Shown piece by piece: positions 57,699 to 64,000 of a DNA stretch of 64,000 bases. The translations under genes were made by a program, and so were the position numbers. The notes under the pieces were generated by a model. The model worked only from the letters and a program-made list of their open reading frames with translations, was not told where the DNA came from and ran no database searches. The DNA lies in the NCBI GenBank assembly GCA_038025085.1, contig CM076142.1, positions 5,740,501 through 5,804,500 on the forward strand, given 5' to 3'. Numbering within the stretch: position 1 is the stretch's first letter; each line of letters begins with the position of its first letter. Source of the DNA: Tetragonia tetragonoides (taxonomy: Eukaryota > Streptophyta > Magnoliopsida > Caryophyllales > Aizoaceae).

Positions 57699-57840
57699 AT
57701 TGTTCAATATCATATCACTACCATGGGCACTGAATTCATCACGGGCTTGAAGTCCAGAGAAGAGCTTCTGCAGCAAATCATGGTCAAACTAAAAGATGAC
57801 CAAGTCAAAATTGTTGGTCTGTTCGGCATGGCTGGATTAG
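57699..57840 (+). pseudogene. NLR3: isolated exon scrap up to the P-loop
   Basis: After TTCCCAG at 57698, the sequence encodes GTEFITGLKSREELLQQIMVKLKDDQVKIVGLFGMAGLG and stops at the same donor (TTAG|GTATC) as NLR2. It corresponds to the last third of the NLR first exon; GMAGLG replaces GMGGLG. No coiled coil lies upstream, and no NB-ARC or LRR follows in the window. It is downstream of the PB1 relic. Confidence 0.75.
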
Positions 57841-58252
57841 GTATCTCTCTCTATGACATTCTTATTTCTTTCATATACCATGGTGTGACTGATCTAGGAA
57901 ATTGGCCGTTTGGTTGGGTAGATTTTGGGTGTTGAATGGGAAATCAGGTTTAGTAATTAATGTTTAGTTCACCATCTCTTCAATTCATTACCATTACTTG
58001 GAGGTAATTGATAAAATAACGATTGTAGATGATGGATGGATCTAGATCCACCATTGGCGGATGAGAGTGGATGTGAGTGTGGGCTGTGGCGGAGATAGGG
58101 AGGCTACCATTAGTGGTGGTGATGGCTAATGGAGAAAATGACTACTCCCTTCGTGACTCTAGATAACCGGTCATTAAATGCATATTCTCCTATTAAATTT
58201 ATTTGTTTGGTGTGTTTCAAAATGTAATTATTGGCATATTTGGAGTGGGACC

Positions 58253-58779
58253 TAGGGATGGCAATGGGCCGGGTCCACTTTCCAGATCCATTTATATTTT
58301 CGGGTCTAGATCTAGACCCTGTTCAGACCCTAGAGGGTCTCCAATACTTGCATCCAGATCTAGATCCATTGGGTCTAGTGGATCCGCGTTTCTAAATTTA
58401 TCTCGTCAATAAATTGAATAAAATAAAGATATTTTTACCTGAAGTATTTATAGGCATTAAATTTTGGATTTCATTAGCAAATATCATTTAACAACGTATG
58501 TGTACTCATTGAAAAGTTAAGGAAATTCAAATTTTCACCTTTGTACTCTTTTTGTATACATGGTCTTCAACTTTTATTCATTTATATATTGATTTTATAC
58601 TTGTTGGTGGGTCTACCGGTCGGGTTTGGAGCGCGTCTGTTTCCGTGATGCAGGACCCATATCCAAATCCATTTACAACATTTGGACCCAGATTCGGATA
58701 AATTAGGTCTAGAAAAAAAGGATCCATACCATGATAAATGGGTCTAGATCCGCAGGTCTCAGATTCATTGCCATCTCTA
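58253..58779. mobile_element. hAT-like non-autonomous element
   Basis: Ends TAGGGATGGCAATGGGCC and (inverted) TAGAGATGGCAATGAATC pair over 14 bases with one mismatch. The interior repeats GGGTCTAGATCC words. Flanking 8-mers (GTGGGACC and GCTGGGAG) only partly match, so the duplication is decayed or the border is off by a base or two. Confidence 0.6.
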
Positions 58780-58782
58780 GCT

Positions 58783-58895
58783 GGGAGCGGTTATTCCCAC
58801 ACCCAAATATGCTATTTCCACACCATTTACTCTTCTCTCGGAATGTTTTATTAATAAATTTAGGAAAAGGAGTGGGTGTGGGAATAGTCGTTCCC
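58783..58895. mobile_element. Short MITE adjoining the hAT-like element
   Basis: A 113-base element has 22-base inverted ends (GGGAGCGGTTATTCCCACAC against GGGAACGACTATTCCCACAC when inverted). Its CAAATATGC segment is also found inverted just left of the hAT-like element (58233-58248), suggesting nesting. Confidence 0.55.
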
Positions 58896-59355
58896 ATTTG
58901 AAATTCAATCTAAATTTATTGACTTAATTTACAATGTTTGGGACATCCCAGAACAGAAGGTTTTGAAAAAACTTTACGGGATGTTAAACATCAGCTATTA
59001 ATTATTAACCTTCCTTATTAGTGATTTATACTATTCTTTGTGGAAGTAAAAAGAGACTAGTTTCTGCTTTGATGTACGCCAAAAGTGGTGCCAAAAAGAA
59101 GAATTTTATCGCACCAATTTTATTTATTTATTTATTTTTTTCTTATATCATACCCTTATCTAGACTTACCATAAGGGTGGAATCCATGTAGGTCTATCCT
59201 TTCTACATAAAAATACTTGTAATGTAACCTTTCTTTCAATTGAAGGGATATATGAGCCCCACTTGGGGGGGGGGGCATTTGGTTTGATTGCTAGAATCAA
59301 AGTGGAATTAAAATCAGAAAAAATAATTTGATTACTAAAAAAACTACATAAGTAA

Positions 59356-59620
59356 TAACCCTCAATGGTGGTGGTCAAGTGGTTGTGGTTCCAAACTTAC
59401 TCCTAAAGTCCTAATTAGTTTGGTAAGGCAAGGTCAATGGTTTGATTCCCCATTCTGCCTTATAGTTGTCAGCTTCTAGGAACTTTACTTGCCCCAAGTT
59501 GTTCAGGTAGTCGTTTAGGTAGTCTGATATGTTTGTCTTAACACGGTTGAACATAGCTTGGGGCGGTGGGGGTGCCTCGATCCATTCACTTGTACCTTCC
59601 TTTTAATTAGTAAAAAAAGT
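59356..59620 (+). mobile_element. tRNA-derived SINE with target-site duplication
   Basis: An A-box-like TGGTGGTCAAGTGGTTG and a B-box-like GGTTTGATTCCCC open an element ending in an A-rich tail (AATTAGTAAAAAAAGT). It is flanked by an imperfect direct repeat AAAAAAYTACATAAGYAAT at 59337-59355 and 59621-59640. This is a different SINE family from the copies at 20.5, 31.2 and 41.2 kb. Confidence 0.75.
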
Positions 59621-59952
59621 AAAAAAATTACATAAGCAATTAAAAGTTTAAGGACCGGGTATCAAAAAGCAATATACATCAAATAACCAACAAGAACATC
59701 AAGAATAAGCTAATTATGGGCAGAGAAGTGACAAAAATCTTAATTCTCTCAAATCATTTTATTGTGGTCCCGAGAGACGAGATCACAAAGCATTGTGCAC
59801 CTACATATAAACTGCATCACACACATGAAAGTACATTATCGTAAAATTTAAAATGATACTGAGAGTTTATTTATATCCTCATAACATGAAAATGCATAAC
59901 CACATAACATGAAGTGCATTAGCCATACCGGAAAGGAAAATTTCAAAAAATA

Positions 59953-60180
59953 CTCCCTCCGTTTCTGAAAAATGTTAACATTTACTTTTGCACCATAAAT
60001 ATTTGTGTTTATATGAATACATAAACTATAAAAAATTGATTTTCCGAAAGTACTAATTAAAAACGAATCCAACGATAGTATTTTTACATTGTAAATCCTT
60101 ATATTTTTTTCCGAAATCAATGGTCAAAGTTTGTAAAGTTTGACCTTCAAAAAGTAAATGTGAACATTTTTCAGAGGGCG
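59953..60180. mobile_element. Stowaway-type MITE
   Basis: Ends CTCCCTCCGTTTCTGAAAAA and (inverted) CGCCCTCTGAAAAATGTTCA pair, flanked by TA on both sides (59951-59952 and 60181-60182). Confidence 0.8.
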
Positions 60181-60639
60181 TAATAAAATTAGAGGTTAGC
60201 TGGTCTCTGGCCCTACAAGGGTGTTATACTATATACATTCCCTGAAAAGGGACCAAGCTGGCCCCTATGGGAGAAAAAATGTGCCCCTGACGCGTGTTAT
60301 CCTCTGTGGTTCCAAGAGCACCACTGAAATTGTGCTTCTCTACCCCAAGGGAGAGGGCTGACCCATTTTCCTGCAACAATCATGTTAAGATTCTTTTAGT
60401 TAATATTATCATATGTAGTGACAGGATATTGTTAACAATGGAGAAATTAAGATGATTGAGAGATAGGATGTAGAGAGAGAAACAAAAGAATATTATTGAT
60501 GGTAGAAGTGAATGAGTCATTACAGACTAGTAGCTTATATATCATTGCCTATTGTACAGGGCAATGCTCTAACTAACTCTTAACAAACTTCTACACTATA
60601 TTAACAATTGTATTATTCATACACCCCCCTCGAGTTGGA

Positions 60640-61470
60640 GGGTGTGAAGGTCTGAGGGACCTAGACCCTCGCCGCCTTAGCCCAGAGGAGGTAAACTATG
60701 TGATCCCAAACATAATCATTAGTCTTTTGAGCCTCGGAAAAGACCTTGGAATTCCTCTCCAACCAAATACACCAAAGTATAGCCATGCAAGCACACCTCC
60801 ACAACAACCTTCCCTCCTTGCTCCTCCTCATCGCATCAAATCGTAATTGCAAAAACTCACCCACCGTGGCTGGACACACAAAACTCTCCCCACATAGCAA
60901 TCTATCCCATAAGTTCTGAGCAAAATCACACAGAACAACCAAATGCAAACAATCCTCCCCATTATGACGACACATCACAAAAAAGCCCGGTAAAAGGGCC
61001 AGGTCTCCGGCGTTGCAACATATCATATGGGTTAACCTTTCCCGACACCAAAGTCCACACAAAAGCGCGAACCTTCAAGGGAACCTTAGACTTCCAAATA
61101 AATGTAGATAGAGGGAATCGAGGAAAATGGGAGGGAAGACTGATATGGGACAGGAAGGACTTGCGACAGAAGACCCAGAAGGATCCCCTGTCCAAGTCCG
61201 AGAATCGTCCCTAGGGAGGAGGAGAGTAGAGTTAAGAACACTCAGGAGGGAGACAAGCTCCTCCATCTCCCTATCATGTGGTGACCGGCACAAATGTAAG
61301 TCCCAAGAACCATACGAGAAAATCTCAGCCACTGGGGCTCGATGAAGTATGGACAGCCGGAAAACCCGGGGATATGTGGAAGAGAAAGAAATGTCACCCT
61401 TTCACACATCCTCCCATAACCGAACCTGCGAACCATTACCCACACTGTAACTGACCATGGGAAAGAAAAG
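60640..61470 (-). mobile_element. L1-type LINE reverse-transcriptase ORF 3' fragment (minus strand)
   Basis: Minus-strand frames encode a plant RVT zinc-binding region (IWKSKVPLKVRAFVWTLVSGKV, then HNGEDCLHLVVLCDFAQNLWDRLL) and the terminal stretch WRCACMAILWCIWLERNSK...VWDHIVYLLW. Frame changes near 61060 and 61240 show decay. The reverse transcriptase core is missing. It abuts a Copia fragment at about 61.47 kb. Confidence 0.75.
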
Positions 61471-61639
61471 AGTCAATACCTGTGAAATGAACTTCTAAGG
61501 GAATGCATGAGATATGTCATCATGAGCGTCCCACCTGTTGTTAAAAACACCGTACTTGCTCCTCTTAACTCAATACCAGAGAGAATCAAACTCCCAAATA
61601 GGTAAGCGGCCATTGCTGGCAGCCTTGCAGCCCAGTAGA

Positions 61640-62600
61640 CCAGCAAAGGACTCAAGACCACCATCCCCCTCATTAATCCCAGCCAAACTGCCAACTCATG
61701 AAGTAGTCTTGTGAGTGATAATAACTCAACTGTGACCCTGCGCATGCTTCTATACTCGGCTTCTGCAGAACTTAGAGAAACAATAGGTTTTTTCTTGGAA
61801 TTCCAAGAAATAGGAGAATCTCCTAGAGTAATATAATAACCACTCACTGAGCGTCTATAGACCTTGAGCTGAATCACAGTAGGCTTGTAAATAACAGGAA
61901 GCGGTAGCATTGAAGAATAGACCTTGAGCTGGAGCTTTAATGAGGTATTTGAGTGTGTGAACAACAACATTCATATGAGTATCTCTAGGAGTTTGCATAA
62001 ATTGACTGCAAAAGCTATATTAAGAGTATTGGTCAAATGATTGAGTTTTCCCACAAGAATCCTATAAGAAGTAGGATCAGATAAAAGATAAAAGAGAGCT
62101 TGTATTAGGGGCTAACTTGAGATGAGGCTCCAAGGGGCTTGAGACAGAATTAGTAGGCTGTATACCAAATTCCTTGAGCAACTGTAGGGTGAACTTCCTC
62201 TGACCAGAGCTTTCTTGATAAATTTCCATGCCAAAGAAGTAATTAAGGAAGCCTAGATCCTTAATCTTAAATGTAGAATCCAAAATCTGTTTCAAATAAG
62301 CAATTTCTGCATCATTGTTCCCAGTAACTACTATATCATCAACGTAGACAGCCACAAAAACCTCTGAGGACCCTTGTTTCTTGTGAAATAGAGAATAATC
62401 ATTTTTAGAACTCTGGTACCCTTGAGACCTTAAAGCTTCTGAAAGCTTAGCATACCACTGGTGAGAGGCTTGTTTGAGTCCATATAAGGATTTCTTGAGT
62501 TTGCAAACTTGATTGGGATGAGAAACAGTTAAGCCAGGGGGGAACCATATATATTTCCTCATCAAGTTCGCACCGGAAGCCAATATCATCGTTGGGCTGC
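61640..62600 (-). mobile_element. Copia reverse transcriptase - RNase H fragment (minus strand)
   Basis: Minus-strand frames encode CKLKKSLYGLKQASHQWYAKL, the catalytic YVDDIVVTG, and FKIKDLGFLNYFFGMEI. After a break near 62080 come the RNase H motifs SGYYITLGDSPISWNSKKK and SLSSAEAEYRSM. The upstream end (ELDEEIYMVPP) is in another frame. No LTRs, gag or integrase are recognised around it. It is unrelated in content to the gag-only element at 34.1 kb. Confidence 0.85.
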
Positions 62601-63240
62601 AACCTTCGTGCTTTTTTTTCTCTCTCTCTAGAATGTTCTCTCTCACTCTCCCCTTCCTCTCTTCTTCCTTCTTCACCTCTTCTCTCTCCTCCCATGTCTC
62701 TAACCTTTTCTAATGGGGCCTCCACTGCCCATCACGGTCCAGATTGATTTCGATCTGTACTATGAGAAGTTCAGGGATGGCAGGTTTGTCAAGATCTGGG
62801 AGAAAGGCCGCAAGAAGTCCATATGACAGCGACTATGGCGCGGTGGTTGGAGGGTTTTATCGGTTCAGATCTGCTAAGGAAAGGCGGATTTGAGGAAAAC
62901 AGGCGTTTTGGAAGAACCCTAGGATGGGCGAAGGCCGGATCGAAATTCTAAGGGATCTTTTTTGGAGGTCGGTTTTTGTCGCCATGGCAAGTCGATGGCG
63001 GTGTTCGTGCCCAGCGGTAAGGATGGCCGGAGTTAGGATGATTTCAAGGCCGGCCCTTACCAAGGTGATCGGGTTCTTTTCGCCAACCTCTTTTGGAGGT
63101 CAGGCGACAACTTCCAGGCCCAGATCTGAGAGAATCTCAAAAGTAAGCGAAGTTACAGGGGTGCGGTTGCTGGTGACGCTCACCGTCGGTGCTCGGAATG
63201 CAGCCAGGTAAGTCACTCAAGTTCCAGGCAAGTAAGTAGG
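62601..63240. other. GC-richer stretch of unclear origin
   Basis: A CT-rich block (62615-62700) is followed by a short plus-strand frame (PITVQIDFDLYYEKFRDGRF...) that stops at 62826, and then by other short frames. Base composition is higher in GC than the rest of the window. It may be the 5' untranslated part of the element that starts at 63241. No function is assigned. Confidence 0.3.
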
Positions 63241-64000
63241 TCTCAGGATCTAGGGTTTCCAGCGGAGCGAGTTGGGCGTGTGCCTCCACTCGCGCTGGTG
63301 CAGAGGCGGCGCGTGAGCCCACGCGCCCTCCTTCTATTGAGGCGCGTGGTTCTACGCACTCTACAGGTGGGTTGCCCCGTAAATATTATGGGGCTCCTAA
63401 TTTTGGCTCCAGCGCAACAACTTTAACAATTGGAAATGCAGCAGATCCCAAGGTACAGATTAATATTGATCTGGGACAAGCTCTTGCTTCTCTCACTCAA
63501 GTTCCTTCCTCTGCTTTACTCTTGAATGTGGGGGAACTTAAGGTGAGGATATCACTAGAGGGTGACCAGGTCTCCATTAAGTAGTGGAACTACAGTGCCA
63601 GCTTTGGCTGTTTGCTGGACAGCGGGAGGATGGTGGTACACGAGCTTTAGATCAAGCGGTCACTCCTTTGGTTGTGGATAAGGGTCAGACGAGTTCACAA
63701 GTAAGGGAGGTGAATGTTAGTCAACAACCAATTTTGAGCGGCCCGGTTTTGGATACATCAAACAGGTTTACTCCAATTTCCACGGCTAATCGTTGTAGGA
63801 GTTGGGCGGATGAGGTGAGCACGGAGGATGAGGATGACTATGATTTTGAGGATGATCCGTTCATAACTGGAAACGAGTTATTGCTGGAGCACCTTAGGAG
63901 TAACAAGGATTTGGAGTTCGTGCCGGAAACACCGGGAGTTTACCTAGACTACACTCGTTTATTCGATGAGGGTGGGGTTAGTGGCTCTCAGAGGGGTGAA
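63241..64000 (+). CDS. Unclassified open frames running off the window, possibly LINE ORF1-like
   Basis: A plus-strand frame is open from 63241 to TAG at 63582 and includes LPRKYYGAPNFGSSATTL, then VQINIDLGQALASLTQVP. A second frame (from 63581, no early ATG) is open to the window end and contains RSWADEVSTEDEDDYDFEDDPF. The two look like one protein split by a frameshift. An acidic WADEV stretch followed by a long ORF is reminiscent of plant LINE ORF1 regions, and LINE fragments lie nearby, but no RRM or zinc knuckle is visible. The class is a guess. Confidence 0.3.

Noticed and set aside
59356..59440. Possible tRNA gene
   Set aside because: tRNA-like promoter boxes only; target-site duplication and A-rich tail identify a SINE.

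Overview
This window is nuclear DNA of a flowering plant, most likely a eudicot. Genes carry many AT-rich introns with GT-AG (and a few GC-AG) borders. The repeats are plant types: Copia LTR elements, L1-type LINEs, tRNA-derived SINEs, Mutator-like elements (MULEs), Stowaway and hAT-like MITEs, and Helitron ends. Sequences resembling TGAGACGGTCTCA near 11.74 and 21.55 kb hint weakly at Amaranthaceae/Caryophyllales. No bacterial, CRISPR or organellar system is seen.

Left part (1-21.3 kb). A repeat-rich stretch (Helitron ends plus an array of ACGTGGC/CACACGA units) precedes two intact plus-strand housekeeping genes. The first is a P4-type phospholipid flippase of the ALA family (5325-10924, 10 coding exons, 1212 aa, a 5'UTR intron and several uORFs). 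The second is a plant casein kinase 1-like kinase (CKL, 13065-21003, 14 coding exons, 460 aa). All their exons join in frame, and each gene has one intron with a GC donor (AG|GCAAGT).

Middle and right (22-58 kb). This is a decayed cluster of CC-NB-LRR resistance genes. NLR1 (about 26.0-37.3 kb) is split by deletions and by a young gag-protease-only Copia element with a CATAC target duplication. NLR2 (about 45.2-54.9 kb) has frameshifts, stops and a tandem array of C-terminal LRR exons. NLR3 is one exon scrap at 57.7 kb. All share an intron position inside the P-loop glycine codon. Between NLR1 and NLR2 lies a duplicated 3' end of the CKL gene. It sits directly downstream of, and in splice phase with, an exon encoding a PB1 domain, giving a candidate new chimeric gene (PB1 plus two CKL tails; 39096-41716). 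A second degenerate copy of the PB1 exon end and its intron lies at 56.9-57.3 kb, just upstream of NLR3.

Two MULEs with perfect 9-bp target duplications (23389-25035 and 42604-43387) were delimited; the second retains a MuDR-like transposase scrap. The right end (58-64 kb) is mostly transposon debris: hAT-like and Stowaway MITEs, a SINE with target duplication, minus-strand LINE and Copia reverse transcriptase fragments, and an unclassified open frame running off the window, possibly LINE-related.

Exon borders, target duplications and frames were read by eye; family names rest on recognised motifs, not on database searches.
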